Under the pieces are notes generated by a model that was given only the letters and a program-made list of their open reading frames with translations, searched no databases and was not told the origin of the DNA. Made by a program: the position numbers and the translations under genes. Shown here piece by piece: positions 24,688-34,054 of a stretch of 64,000 bases of DNA (positions are counted from its first letter, which is position 1; each line of letters opens with the position of its first letter). Source of the stretch: JANLTP01 sp031363055 (GTDB taxonomy: Bacteria; Pseudomonadota; Gammaproteobacteria; Burkholderiales; Burkholderiaceae_E); contig JANLTP010000219.1 of the NCBI GenBank assembly GCA_031363055.1, positions 19,967 to 83,966 on the forward strand. The letters run 5' to 3'.

Positions 24688-26463
24688 ATGAACGCCGTGT
24701 CGTCACCATCGCCGCTGCGAGCGCCGCTTGATGCGCTCAATCGCGAGTGCTTTTGCCTCAGTCTCGACCCGTACGCATTGGCGCGAGCGCTCGATTCGGA
24801 ACTCGGCCGACCGGGCCTTGCCGAGATGGTTCGGGTGCGTTGTCCCTACCTGTTCGCAGCCCTTCCCGTGTTCGTGAACAAACCACAGTTGCAGCGCATG
24901 GCGCAGGTGATGCAGGCAGTCGAATCTGTAGTGGCACTGCCGGCCTATCAGGAATCGGTGCTGGCCGCCGCGCCGGCAATCACGCGCCAAGGCCTGGACG
25001 GCCCGCGAGGAGTGTTCTTCGGCTACGACTTTCACCTCGACCAGCAAGGTCAGCTTCGGCTCATTGAAATCAACACCAACGCTGGCGGGGCGATGCTCAA
25101 CGCCGTGCTGGCACGCGCCCAGCGCGCCTGTTGCGCCATTGTGGATCCGATGTTGCCCTCACTGGTCACCGTGGCAAGCTTCGAGCAGGGCATTGTGGAC
25201 ATGTTCCGCCATGAGTGGCAACTGGCCGGCCGGACGCGACCGCTGGCGAGTATTGCGATCGTCGATGAAGCGCCCGAGCAGCAGTATCTGTACCCCGAAT
25301 TCCTGCTTTTTCAGCAACTCTTTGAACGGAACGGTCTGCGCGCAGTCATCGCTGGCCCGGCTGCGCTCGAGTGGCGTGACGACGTGCTGTGGCACGGCAG
25401 CTTGGCCATCGACCTGGTCTACAACCGCCTCACCGACTTTTACCTCGCGCAGCCGGATGTCGCGTCGCTGCGCGAAGCGTATGTTCAACACGGTGTCGTG
25501 CTGACGCCGAACCCTCGATGCCACGCGCTGTATGCCGACAAGCGACATCTTGCGCTGTTCAGTGATGCCGCGCGACTCGAAGCAATGGGCGTTCCGCGAG
25601 CGACGCAGGAAGTTCTCCTGGAGCATGTGCCGCGCACCGAAGTCGTCCATGCCGCCGATGCGCAACGCCTTTGGAATGCACGTCGCGAGTTGTTCTTCAA
25701 GCCGGTAGCGGGATTCGGGAGCCGCGCCGCCTATCGAGGCGACAAACTGACGCGGCGGGTGTGGCAGGACATACTGGCGGGTGACTATGTCGCCCAGGCG
25801 ATCGCCGCGCCGGGCGAACGGATGATCGACGAGGACCACGCGGCCAAGGCGATGAAGTTCGACCTGCGCGCCTATACCTACGACGGCGCGGTGCAATGGG
25901 TGGCCGCGCGCCTGTACCAGGGCCAGACCACCAATTTCCGCACCACCGGCGGTGGCTTTGCGCCGGTCTACAGTGTGCTCGATACGCCGGGCCGAACACT
26001 GCAGGCTTGCACGGACAAGATTGACACCGATGCCGAGCATGCTTCGTATGTTTTTCTGCTCGACGAACTCAGTGGTGTGCATTCGGTACCCCATGAGTTA
26101 TACGTCGCGCTGGTACGCGCTCAGGCCTCAGCACCGGCACTGGCGGGGCGTACCTTGCGCCTGGCCGATTGGTATGTCCATCTGAAGGATGGTGCGCCGG
26201 ACACGGTGATTAACGAGACCAATGGCGTTATTCGCTTTGATGCCCAAGGGCAAGTCGATCGTACGACCGGCTCAGTTGAATATCCCCACTTCTCCGATGT
26301 GGCGACAGTTGGCGATAGCGCCGGCTGGCCGACGGAGGCAGAACGTGAGCGTATGCGCGCGTTGCTATTCGACGCAGCCGAATCATCTACTGCACGTTGC
26401 AGTCCGAGCAACAGCGATTCCGCCGCCGAGAACCAAGGGCTTCCGGACCGACCTTTGCGCTGA
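24688..26463 (+). CDS. ATP-grasp-like protein (glutathionylspermidine-synthase-like)
   Basis: A 591-residue cytosolic protein. LRLIEINTNAGGAM (about 126-139) is the acidic-Asn metal motif of ATP-grasp ligases, and LFFKPVAGFGSRAAYRGDKL (about 336-355) looks like the nucleotide-binding Lys and Gly-rich loop. Later RAYTYDGAVQWVAARLYQGQ also fits the fold. Substrate and product cannot be told. The last 40 residues are low in conserved pattern. It follows a 253-bp gap with no visible feature and precedes a membrane protein by 41 bp. Confidence 0.65.
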   Translation: MNAVSSPSPLRAPLDALNRECFCLSLDPYALARALDSELGRPGLAEMVRVRCPYLFAALPVFVNKPQLQRMAQVMQAVESVVALPAYQESVLAAAPAITRQGLDGPRGVFFGYDFHLDQQGQLRLIEINTNAGGAMLNAVLARAQRACCAIVDPMLPSLVTVASFEQGIVDMFRHEWQLAGRTRPLASIAIVDEAPEQQYLYPEFLLFQQLFERNGLRAVIAGPAALEWRDDVLWHGSLAIDLVYNRLTDFYLAQPDVASLREAYVQHGVVLTPNPRCHALYADKRHLALFSDAARLEAMGVPRATQEVLLEHVPRTEVVHAADAQRLWNARRELFFKPVAGFGSRAAYRGDKLTRRVWQDILAGDYVAQAIAAPGERMIDEDHAAKAMKFDLRAYTYDGAVQWVAARLYQGQTTNFRTTGGGFAPVYSVLDTPGRTLQACTDKIDTDAEHASYVFLLDELSGVHSVPHELYVALVRAQASAPALAGRTLRLADWYVHLKDGAPDTVINETNGVIRFDAQGQVDRTTGSVEYPHFSDVATVGDSAGWPTEAERERMRALLFDAAESSTARCSPSNSDSAAENQGLPDRPLR

Positions 26464-26504
26464 ACCGTTCTCAGCTTGGTCGCCTCGAACGGATTTGATC
26501 TTTT

Positions 26505-27077
26505 GTGACAGGACCGAGATTGGACATCTTCGCGCATACCCTATGGGCAGGTGCTGGCATCGTCGCGGCTCGCCGCCTCTTGGGCATCGCGCCGCGCACG
26601 ATCGCACTCACCGTGTTGCTCGCTGCGCTACCCGACGTTTTTCATTTGCTGCCGATCGTGGCATGGTGGTTGTTCGGCGATGGTTCGATGGCGATTCTGC
26701 GGGCATACGCGATCGCTGTGCCGGGCCAGGAGCCGGTCATGCCGCCGATAGTCACGCTGTTGTCACGTCATCTGCACTGCATCCCCCACAGTGCCATCGT
26801 GGCCGGCGCGGTCACGATGCTGATCTGGTGGGTGCGGCACTCGCTTTGGATACCGCTGCTCGGTTGGTGGTCTCACATCATCATCGACGTGTTCACACAC
26901 TCGGCGGACTACTACCCGTCGCCGGTGCTTTACCCGTTCACGCAGGCCGGGTTCGATGGCATCGCCTGGAACACCCCCTGGTTCATGGTCCTGAACTACG
27001 TCGCACTCGGCACCACCGGGTGGTGGCTCTGGCGATCGCGCGCTTGCAAAAAAGCAATAAACCGCTATGTGCGCTGA
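26505..27077 (+). CDS. Membrane protein, DUF457/YdjM-like
   Basis: A 190-residue protein with four or five helices and the spaced His/Asp motifs of the family of predicted membrane metal-dependent hydrolases: DIFAHTLW at the start, LPDVFHLLP, HCIPHSAIVAGA and WWSHIIIDVFTHS. The reaction is unknown. The start is GTG at 26505; a TTG at 26520 would also be possible. It probably shares a transcript with the ATP-grasp gene. Confidence 0.75.
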   Translation: MTGPRLDIFAHTLWAGAGIVAARRLLGIAPRTIALTVLLAALPDVFHLLPIVAWWLFGDGSMAILRAYAIAVPGQEPVMPPIVTLLSRHLHCIPHSAIVAGAVTMLIWWVRHSLWIPLLGWWSHIIIDVFTHSADYYPSPVLYPFTQAGFDGIAWNTPWFMVLNYVALGTTGWWLWRSRACKKAINRYVR

Positions 27078-27139
27078 CGTACAGACACCGGTCGACAATC
27101 CGCGCAGCATGACTGCAACGAAGTTGTGGAGAATCGAGA

Positions 27140-27772
27140 ATGCACAAACTATTTGTCGTCCTGGTCGCAACATTGGCCCTGAGTCTGGCCGGCTGCGGTT
27201 ACAACGATTTTCAAACCAACGAAGAGCAAATCAAGGCGAGCTGGTCGGAGGTCGTTAATCAATACCAGCGTCGTGCGGATCTGGTGCCCAATCTGGTGAA
27301 AACCGTACAGGGGTTTGCGGCCCAGGAGAAGGACGTGTTGTTGGGTGTTACCAACGCCCGCGCGAAGGTGGGCAGCGTCCAGGCCTCGCCCGATCTGGTC
27401 AATAACCCCGAGGCGTTTGCCAAGTTTCAAGCGGCTCAGGGAGAGCTTTCGGGTGCCTTGTCCCGATTGCTGGTGGTGTCCGAGAACTATCCGCAATTGA
27501 AGTCCGACGCGCTGTTTCGCGACCTGCAGGGACAACTGGAGGGTACTGAAAGCCGCATCTCGGTCGCACGCAACCGTTACATCAAATCAGTGCAGGACTA
27601 CAACGTGACGGTTCGATCGTTTCCGTCCAATCTGACCGCAATGGCGTTCGGCTACAAGCAAAAACCCAATTTTGAAGTGGCTAATGAAAACGAAATTTCC
27701 AAGCCGCCCAGCGTCAGTTTCGACACCGCGCCGGCCAAGCCAGCAGACGCTGCCTCAAAGGCAAGCAAGTGA
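27140..27772 (+). CDS. LemA family lipoprotein
   Basis: A 210-residue protein with a lipoprotein signal (LSLAGC) and the LemA fold of long helices: WSEVVNQYQRRADLVPNLV, ARAKVG and the RNRYIKSVQDYNVTVRSFP motif. LemA proteins are exported and help form envelope stress complexes with TPM-domain proteins. The stop overlaps the next GTG start by four bases, so it is co-translated with the TPM gene. Confidence 0.95.
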   Translation: MHKLFVVLVATLALSLAGCGYNDFQTNEEQIKASWSEVVNQYQRRADLVPNLVKTVQGFAAQEKDVLLGVTNARAKVGSVQASPDLVNNPEAFAKFQAAQGELSGALSRLLVVSENYPQLKSDALFRDLQGQLEGTESRISVARNRYIKSVQDYNVTVRSFPSNLTAMAFGYKQKPNFEVANENEISKPPSVSFDTAPAKPADAASKASK

Positions 27773-28647
27773 TTATTCGGATTGCTGCACGCAGGGTCGC
27801 CCTGGCGTGGCTGGCGGCCGCTGCACTTGTCTGGTCTCTGGTCGCCGCAGCGCTTGCACCAGTCCCGGCTCTAACCGGGCATGTCATCGACCAGACCGGC
27901 ACGCTGAGTGCTGAGCAAAAGGCATCCCTCGAACAAACCTTGACCGCGTTCGAAGCGCGCAAGGGCAGTCAGTTAGCCGTGTTGATGATTTCTTCGACAG
28001 CGCCTGAGGAAATCGCGCCGTACGCGCTGCGCGTGGCGGAGCAGTGGAAGCTCGGACGAAAAAAGATCGATGACGGCGCCGTCCTGGTCGTCGCCAAGGA
28101 TGACCGAACCCTGCGCATCGAAGTCGGATACGGTCTGGAAGGCGCGCTCACGGATGCCACCAGCAAGCGAATCATCAGCGAGACCATTACGCCGCTGTTC
28201 AGGCAGCAGGATTACGTCGGCGGAATTGTGGCCGGTGTCGGGCAAATCATCCGGGTCATCGACGGCGAGCCGCTGCCGCAACCCGGGCAGGCGCCTTTCA
28301 GTGAACTCGGCAATATCGGGCAGTACGCGCCGATACTTTTCGTGGTCGCGCTCGCTGTCGGTGGCTTCTTGCGCGCCACCCTCGGCAAAGTCCCAGGCGC
28401 ATTGGTCACCGGCGGGGTCATTGGCGTGGTGGCCTGGTTCGTAGTCGGCCTACTATCGGTGGCTGTGGTCGCAGGCGTGATCGGGCTGTTGTTCACCTTG
28501 CTGAGCGGTGGCATGGGGGGGCATGGATTCGGTGGCTACCACGGCGGAGGCGGCCGAGGTGGAACGGGTCGTGGTGGGTTCGGCGGCGGTGGGTTCAGCG
28601 GCGGGGGCGGTGGTTTCGGTGGCGGCGGCGCGTCCGGGAGGTGGTGA
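27769..28647 (+). CDS. TPM-domain membrane protein (YgcG type)
   Basis: It has a signal peptide, a TPM domain (about 30-165: VIDQTGTLSAEQKASLEQTL, ILDG replaced here by EEIAPYALRVAEQWKLG), two or three membrane helices and a C-terminal run of Gly with His, Phe and Ser. This is the usual layout of proteins paired with LemA. The TPM domain lies in the periplasm. The start is GTG overlapping the lemA stop; the Gly-rich end overlaps no functional domain. Confidence 0.93.
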   Translation: MIIRIAARRVALAWLAAAALVWSLVAAALAPVPALTGHVIDQTGTLSAEQKASLEQTLTAFEARKGSQLAVLMISSTAPEEIAPYALRVAEQWKLGRKKIDDGAVLVVAKDDRTLRIEVGYGLEGALTDATSKRIISETITPLFRQQDYVGGIVAGVGQIIRVIDGEPLPQPGQAPFSELGNIGQYAPILFVVALAVGGFLRATLGKVPGALVTGGVIGVVAWFVVGLLSVAVVAGVIGLLFTLLSGGMGGHGFGGYHGGGGRGGTGRGGFGGGGFSGGGGGFGGGGASGRW

Positions 28648-28649
28648 CC

Positions 28650-29156
28650 ATGAACACAAAACGCATCGCGAGACATATGCTCATGAGCGGCGGGCAGCTC
28701 AGACGGGCCTTTCCGCGTAGCGCCTTGAACACGATCGAGGTAGCGATCAAGGCGAGCGAGGCCACCCATGGCGGACAAGTGCGGTTCGCGGTCGAGGCAT
28801 CGCTGGACGGCGTGCCGCTGTTCAACGGGCAGTCGGCCAGGGAACGCGCGCTCGAGGTGTTTTCGCAATTGCGAGTTTGGGACACCGAACACAACAATGG
28901 CTTGCTGATTTATCTATTGCTCGCGGATCGTGCTGTCGAGATTGTTGCCGATCGCAGTATTCACCTGAAGGTCGCATCGCACGAGTGGAACCAGGTCTGC
29001 AAACAAATGGAGTCTGCCTTCAAACAGGGCGATTTCGAGGGTGGCGTGCTCGGCGGTGTGAAGGCCGTCACCCAATATCTTGCCAAACATTTTCCTGTCA
29101 AGGGCGGCAGTGGAAATGAACTTTCCGACAAACCTGTGGTGCTTTCAAGTACCTAA
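28650..29156 (+). CDS. Second TPM-domain protein
   Basis: A 168-residue single TPM domain without signal peptide or membrane segment: FNGQSARERALEVFSQLRVW and NNGLLIYLLLADRAVEIVAD are family landmarks. It is the soluble partner seen in LemA-TPM-TPM operons. ATG at 28650 is chosen because it lies two bases after the previous stop; GTG codons at 28641 and 28644 are alternatives. Function is inferred as part of an envelope-stress module only from this context. Confidence 0.9.
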   Translation: MNTKRIARHMLMSGGQLRRAFPRSALNTIEVAIKASEATHGGQVRFAVEASLDGVPLFNGQSARERALEVFSQLRVWDTEHNNGLLIYLLLADRAVEIVADRSIHLKVASHEWNQVCKQMESAFKQGDFEGGVLGGVKAVTQYLAKHFPVKGGSGNELSDKPVVLSST

Positions 29157-29182
29157 TTCAACTTTTGATGAAGGAACAGAAA

Positions 29183-29755
29183 ATGGAACAATACACAGAG
29201 CAACAAGACGCGGTAGTCGCTGTCTTTAAAGGGCACCAGGATGCAGAAAATGCCGTGCGCAAACTTGCCGGCAGCGGTTTCGACATGACCCATTTCAGCA
29301 TCATTGGCAAGGGCTACCACTCCGAAGAGAAGGTGGTCGGTTTCTACAATATCGGTGACCGAATCAAGTTTTGGGGCACAAATGGCGCGTTCTGGGGTGG
29401 TATCTGGAGCCTTTTCTTTGGCGGCATATTTCTAACTATCCCGATGATTGGGCCGGTGATGGTGCTCGGACACTTGGCTGCAATGGTCGTTGCGGTCATC
29501 GAAGGGGCGGTTTTGATCGGTGGCCTGAGCGCGCTCGGCGCGGCGCTGTTCAGCATCGGCATTCCGAAGGACAGCGTGATCCTTTACGAACAAGCTGTGA
29601 AGACCGACGGTTATCTGGTCGTGGCGCACGGCTCGGCTGATGAAATGGCGAAGTCCAAGGCGATACTCGAGGCGAGCAATCCGACGAGCGTCGATCTGCA
29701 TGAAAAAGTCCAAGCTCACGCTTCCGTACACGACCATGCAGCTTCCGTCGGTTGA
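29183..29755 (+). CDS. Membrane protein with DUF1269/general-stress-like fold
   Basis: A 190-residue protein with an N-terminal alpha/beta module (VVAVFKGHQDAENAVRKLAG), a hydrophobic core of two helices (FWGGIWSLFFGGIFLTIPMI and MVVAVIEGAVLIGGLSALGA) and a C-terminal IPKDSVILYEQAVKTDGYLV. This matches proteins annotated as DUF1269-like or general stress protein 17M-like membrane proteins. ATG at 29183 follows AAGGAACAGAAA; earlier in-frame starts at 29165 and 29168 lack spacing. The stress-protein gene follows 49 bp later. Confidence 0.8.
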   Translation: MEQYTEQQDAVVAVFKGHQDAENAVRKLAGSGFDMTHFSIIGKGYHSEEKVVGFYNIGDRIKFWGTNGAFWGGIWSLFFGGIFLTIPMIGPVMVLGHLAAMVVAVIEGAVLIGGLSALGAALFSIGIPKDSVILYEQAVKTDGYLVVAHGSADEMAKSKAILEASNPTSVDLHEKVQAHASVHDHAASVG

Positions 29756-29804
29756 TATTTGTAACCCGTTTTTGCAACGCGCACCGGTCAAACAAGGAAT
29801 CGTC

Positions 29805-30314
29805 ATGTACACCCACATCCTGGTCCCGATTGACGGCAGTCCAACCTCCAATCGCGGGCTGGACGAGGCAGTCAAATTGGCGAAATTGACCGGTGCTCGC
29901 CTCCGACTGGTCCATGTGGTTGACCAATTGATCTATGCCATGGGGGCGGACGGATACGGCACCATGACAACCGATTTGATACCGATTTTGCGGGAAGGCG
30001 GCGAGCGGATTCTGTCGACGTGCAAGACGCATGTCGAAGCAAGTGGTGTGCCGGTCGACACGGTCCTGTTTGACAGTTTCGCAGGACGCGTCAGTGATCT
30101 GGTGGTGGCCGAAGCCATCAGTTGGCACGCTGACCTGATCGTGCTCGGCACCCACGGGCGTCGTGGCGTCGGGCGCCTCTTCATGGGCAGTGACGCGGAG
30201 CAAATCGTTCGCCTGGCGCCCACTCCGGTACTGCTGGTGCGGTCCGGCGAGTCATTACCAGTGGACGGGCTGCCGAAGGTGCATGTCGGACGAGCCGATG
30301 CAGCGAGCGTCTGA
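29805..30314 (+). CDS. Universal stress protein (UspA family)
   Basis: Single UspA domain of 169 residues starting MYTHILVPIDGSPTSNRGLD with the signature VLGTHGRRGVGRLFMGSDAE. ATG at 29805 follows AAGGAATCGTC. It ends the LemA/TPM gene set and converges with the DUF4143 ATPase gene. Confidence 0.93.
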   Translation: MYTHILVPIDGSPTSNRGLDEAVKLAKLTGARLRLVHVVDQLIYAMGADGYGTMTTDLIPILREGGERILSTCKTHVEASGVPVDTVLFDSFAGRVSDLVVAEAISWHADLIVLGTHGRRGVGRLFMGSDAEQIVRLAPTPVLLVRSGESLPVDGLPKVHVGRADAASV

Positions 30315-30346
30315 CCATAAATCCAACGGTCCTTACAGCCCACCCT

Positions 30347-30365
30347 GAGCGGTATCGCACCGCTC
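30347..30365. terminator. Hairpin between convergent genes
   Basis: GAGCGGT-ATCGC-ACCGCTC is a perfect 7-bp stem with a 5-base loop in the gap between the stress-protein gene and the convergent ATPase gene. No T-run follows on either strand, so a terminator role is only possible. Confidence 0.35.
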
Positions 30366-30412
30366 GCGTCGGCTGATTGCGTTCTGCGGTGCTCGGCGCT
30401 GGCGCCGGCGCG

Positions 30413-31585
30413 TCATCTCGTTAGACCATTGAGACGGTCGGTCATTGCATGCCAAGGGAAAGACAAAAATCCCGCTCGTAGTTCGACCGTTTTTTCTCCC
30501 GCGTGCACCAGCCAACGTTGCGTCGCCTTGACGATGTCGCAGCCATCGTAGAAGCCTGCGCTGGGCACTGGATGGGTGCTGCGCTTTACTTCGATCGCGA
30601 TTCGCTGATCGCCTCGCTCGCAGATCAGATCAATTTCTGCCCCGTGTTGTGTACGATAGAAGCTGTACTGCCATTCCGTACCCAGCATGTTGATGATTTG
30701 CTCGATTACAAAACCCTCGAAGCTGGCGCCGACAACCGGGTGCCGCACGAGCGTCCCTTCATCAACAATATCGATCAGCGCATGCAGCAGGCCACAGTCG
30801 CGAATGAAAACCTTGGGTGACTTGGTCAGTCGTTTGGTCGTTTTTCCGCCCCATGCCGGCAGGCGACGTACGTGGAAGAGCTCGACCATCAATTCGAGGT
30901 AGCGATTGACTGCTTGCGCGCTCAAGCCCAAACTTTGGGCGAGGCGCGCCGAGTTCAGCAATCCCCCTTGGTCGTAAGCGAGCATGCTGAGCAAGCGACG
31001 CAACATAGGGCCAGGAATTCGAGGGGCGAAAAAGGGTATATCGCGCTCGATTACCTGGCTTAGGTAGGCCCTACGCCAAGTTTGGCTCATGGCATCGCTC
31101 GGTGCCAAAAGGCTGTCGGGATAACCTCCTCTCAGCCAGCTCGCCGCCCTATGAGTAGCGTCGATCTCGTCCAGTCGGAGTGGCGTCAGTTCGAGATAGT
31201 CAATGCGTCCGGCCAGTGATTCGCTGCTTTGGCGCAGCAGGTCTCGTGACGCGGAACCGAATAATAAAAAGTGTCCGGTTTTTTCGCCGGCATGTCGGCG
31301 TTCATCAATTTGTACGCGCAAGGCTTGAAAGAGTTCCGGGGCTCTCTGAACTTCATCCATGACCACTAATTGGTTGGCCAGCGAATTCAGAAACAGCGGC
31401 GCATCTGTGAGCAACGCCAGATCGTCGGGGCGCTCCAGGTCAAGGTAGGTCGCGTGTGCGCCCCGTTGACCCACAATAGTTCGTGCCAGGGTGGTTTTGC
31501 CGCATTGTCGGGGGCCGAGCACCGCCACGGCCGGGAAATAGGAAAGCCTGGACTCAATGTCTTTTTGGGCCTGACGATTAAACAT
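30413..31585 (-). CDS. DUF4143 AAA+ ATPase
   Basis: The protein has Walker A GPRQCGKTTLA, Walker B LVVMDEVQRAP and a sensor segment LLFGSASRDLLR, then a winged helix and the DUF4143 domain with HGAEIDLICERGDQRIAIEV, which has the order of a PD-(D/E)xK nuclease core. Members are mobile, patchily spread genes with unknown roles. ATG at 31585 gives 390 residues; TTG at 31591 adds two. The gene stands alone behind a large hairpin. Confidence 0.92.
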   Translation of the reverse strand: MFNRQAQKDIESRLSYFPAVAVLGPRQCGKTTLARTIVGQRGAHATYLDLERPDDLALLTDAPLFLNSLANQLVVMDEVQRAPELFQALRVQIDERRHAGEKTGHFLLFGSASRDLLRQSSESLAGRIDYLELTPLRLDEIDATHRAASWLRGGYPDSLLAPSDAMSQTWRRAYLSQVIERDIPFFAPRIPGPMLRRLLSMLAYDQGGLLNSARLAQSLGLSAQAVNRYLELMVELFHVRRLPAWGGKTTKRLTKSPKVFIRDCGLLHALIDIVDEGTLVRHPVVGASFEGFVIEQIINMLGTEWQYSFYRTQHGAEIDLICERGDQRIAIEVKRSTHPVPSAGFYDGCDIVKATQRWLVHAGEKTVELRAGFLSFPWHAMTDRLNGLTR

Positions 31586-31592
31586 CCTCAAA

Positions 31593-31636
31593 ATTATACC
31601 GAGTAAATCCTCCGTCTGATGGAGGATTTACTCGGT
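31593..31636 (-). promoter_or_regulatory. 16-bp perfect inverted repeat overlapping a TATAAT promoter
   Basis: ACCGAGTAAATCCTCC (31598-31613) and its exact complement (31621-31636) flank a 7-base loop. On the minus strand the arm runs into TATAAT (31598-31593), followed after seven bases by the ATG of the ATPase gene. The repeat covers the spacer and the -35 region. It could be an operator, and the message would be nearly leaderless. Confidence 0.6.
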
Positions 31637-31664
31637 CTAGTGACTTTGATAAAGGCGTTCGCGT

Positions 31665-34052
31665 TCAAACCTGACTTATACCCGGCGATACTGAACCCCG
31701 CAATCGCAACGCGTTGCCAATCACGGACACCGAACTCAGGCTCATCGCCAGCGCGGCGATCATCGGTGACAGCAACCAGCCGGTCAGCGGATACAGAACC
31801 CCGGCAGCCAGCGGAATACCGAGTGCGTTATAGACGAACGCAAAGCCCAGGTTTTGCTTCATGTTCGCGACGGTATCCTGTGAAATGGCGCGTGCCCTGG
31901 CGATGCCGCGCAGATCGCCTTTGACGAGCGTCACCTGGGCGCTGTTGATGGCGACATCGGTACCGGTGCCCATCGCGACGCCGACGTCTGCCTTGGCCAG
32001 CGCCGGTGCGTCATTGATACCATCGCCGGCCATCGCGACCACACGGCCCGCGCGCTGAAGTTGTTCCACCAGTGCGAGTTTGCCAGCGGGTTGAATCTCG
32101 CCGTGAACTTCAGCAATGCCCAGCTTCGCAGCCACCGCGTTCGCAGTACTGACGCCGTCGCCGGTAGCCATGATGACGCGAATGCCTGATGCTTTCAAAC
32201 TGGCCAGCGCCTCGGCCGTGCTCGACTTGATTGGATCACTGACCGCCAACAGGCCGGCCATTTGACCTGCAACCATCAGATACACCACGCTGGCGCCCTC
32301 TGCGCGTAGTGCTTCAGCTTGCCCATTGAGCACCTCGACCAGCACTCCAAGTGTTGTCATCATCGTGGTGTTGCCCAGTGCGATCGATGTACCGCCGACC
32401 TTGCCACTGACCCCAATCCCCGTGCCCGACTCGAAGCTGTCGGCCCGTGTCAGTAGCAGGCCACGCTCGCGGGCTGCGCGCACGATCGCGTCGGCGAGCG
32501 GATGTTCACTGCCTTGATCGAGACTCGCCGCCAGACGCAATACCTCTTCTTCGGTAAAGCCCGGTAGTGCGACCGCGCGTTGGAACTGCGGCTTGCCCTG
32601 TGTCAGCGTACCGGTCTTGTCGACCAACAGCGTGTCGACTCGGTGAAAATTTTCGATCGCTGCTGCGTCACGAAACAGCACACCCTGCGTCGCCGCTTTG
32701 CCGGTCGCGACCATGATCGACATCGGGGTGGCCAGGCCGAGCGCGCACGGGCAGGCGATGATCAACACGGCTACCGCGTTGATGAGGCCGTAGGCCCAAC
32801 TGGGTTGTGGCCCGAACACCCCCCAGACCACCAGGGTCAGCACAGCGATAGCAACGACGCCAACCACGAAGTAGCCCGCGACCTGGTCGGCCATCCGCTG
32901 CATCGGCGCTTTTGATCGCTGTGCCTGCGCGACCATCTGCACAATGTTGGCCAACACCGTCTGTGAACCGACCCGCTCGGAGCGCATCACCAACGCGCCA
33001 CTGGTGTTCAGAGTGGCGCCAATCAACTTGTCGCCGACGCGTTTGCTGACCGGCATCGCCTCGCCGGTCAACATCGATTCATCGACGGCGCTGTTGCCCT
33101 CGATAACGACGCCATCGACGGGAACCTTTTCGCCCGGCCGCACGCGCAAGGAATCGCCGACATGCACGGATGCCAGCGGAATGTCTTCATCGGCCCCCTT
33201 GGCGTTGATCCGGCGCGCCATCTTCGGCGCCAGGTCGAGTAACGATCTGATCGCCGCTGAGGTCTGCGAGCGGGCCTTCAGTTCGAGGATCTGTCCGAGC
33301 AGGGTCAACGAAATGATAACTGCGGCTGCTTCGAAGTACACCGAGACTCGACCCATGGAAATAAAGGTGGCGGGAAACACACCCGGTGCAAGCGTTGCCA
33401 CCAGGCTGTAGAGAAACGCCGCACCGGTTCCGATCGCGATCAGGGTCCACATGTTCGGGCTGCGGTTGGCGATCGATTGCACGCCGCGAATAAAGAACGG
33501 CCCGCCGGCCCAGAACACAACGGGTAAGGTCAGCGCCAATTCGATCCAGCTCTGGGTGGCCATCGCGAACCAACCCAACTGGTGACCGAACATGGCGAGG
33601 ACGGCGACCGTTATCGATAGCGGTAGCGTCCACCAGAAGCGTCGTTGAAAATCGGCCAACTCGGAATTTTCTTCCACGCTTGCCGATGGCATTTCGGGTT
33701 CGAGTGCCATGCCACATTTGGGGCAACTGCCGGGACGATCCTGCCTGATTTCAGGGTGCATCGGGCAGGTGTAGAACGCGCCGGGTTCGGCGGGGGGTGA
33801 CGGCCCTCCTGCCGCCACAGTGGGTGACGGTGATGCCAACGCAACGGCCGGTAATCGGTCCGAGGCCGCTGTCGATTCAGAAGGGGTCTTGGTCTGCAGA
33901 TATTGCTCGGGAGAGGCAATGAACCGCGCCTTGCAGCGCTGTCCGCAAAAGTAGTAACGCTGCCCGTTGTGCGAGTGATGGATCTCGGATTGTTCGGTGA
34001 CGGTCATGCCGCAAACCGGATCCGTGAGTGCTTGGGTGACGGGCGCGTTCAT
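31665..34052 (-). CDS. copA: Copper-exporting P1B-1 ATPase with YHS and heavy-metal domains
   Basis: The intact ATPase of 795 residues has an N-terminal YHS domain (TDPVCGMTV, YYFCGQRC), a heavy-metal-binding domain (YTCPMHPEI, CPKCGMALEP), eight helices, the transport motif ACPCALGLATP, DKTGTLTQ, SEHPLADAIV, TGDG and GDGINDAPAL. It exports Cu(I) from the cytosol. It follows CusF at 34055 by two bases and is likely in the same operon. It is the only intact copper ATPase in the window. Confidence 0.96.
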   Translation of the reverse strand: MNAPVTQALTDPVCGMTVTEQSEIHHSHNGQRYYFCGQRCKARFIASPEQYLQTKTPSESTAASDRLPAVALASPSPTVAAGGPSPPAEPGAFYTCPMHPEIRQDRPGSCPKCGMALEPEMPSASVEENSELADFQRRFWWTLPLSITVAVLAMFGHQLGWFAMATQSWIELALTLPVVFWAGGPFFIRGVQSIANRSPNMWTLIAIGTGAAFLYSLVATLAPGVFPATFISMGRVSVYFEAAAVIISLTLLGQILELKARSQTSAAIRSLLDLAPKMARRINAKGADEDIPLASVHVGDSLRVRPGEKVPVDGVVIEGNSAVDESMLTGEAMPVSKRVGDKLIGATLNTSGALVMRSERVGSQTVLANIVQMVAQAQRSKAPMQRMADQVAGYFVVGVVAIAVLTLVVWGVFGPQPSWAYGLINAVAVLIIACPCALGLATPMSIMVATGKAATQGVLFRDAAAIENFHRVDTLLVDKTGTLTQGKPQFQRAVALPGFTEEEVLRLAASLDQGSEHPLADAIVRAARERGLLLTRADSFESGTGIGVSGKVGGTSIALGNTTMMTTLGVLVEVLNGQAEALRAEGASVVYLMVAGQMAGLLAVSDPIKSSTAEALASLKASGIRVIMATGDGVSTANAVAAKLGIAEVHGEIQPAGKLALVEQLQRAGRVVAMAGDGINDAPALAKADVGVAMGTGTDVAINSAQVTLVKGDLRGIARARAISQDTVANMKQNLGFAFVYNALGIPLAAGVLYPLTGWLLSPMIAALAMSLSSVSVIGNALRLRGSVSPGISQV

Positions 34053-34054
34053 AT

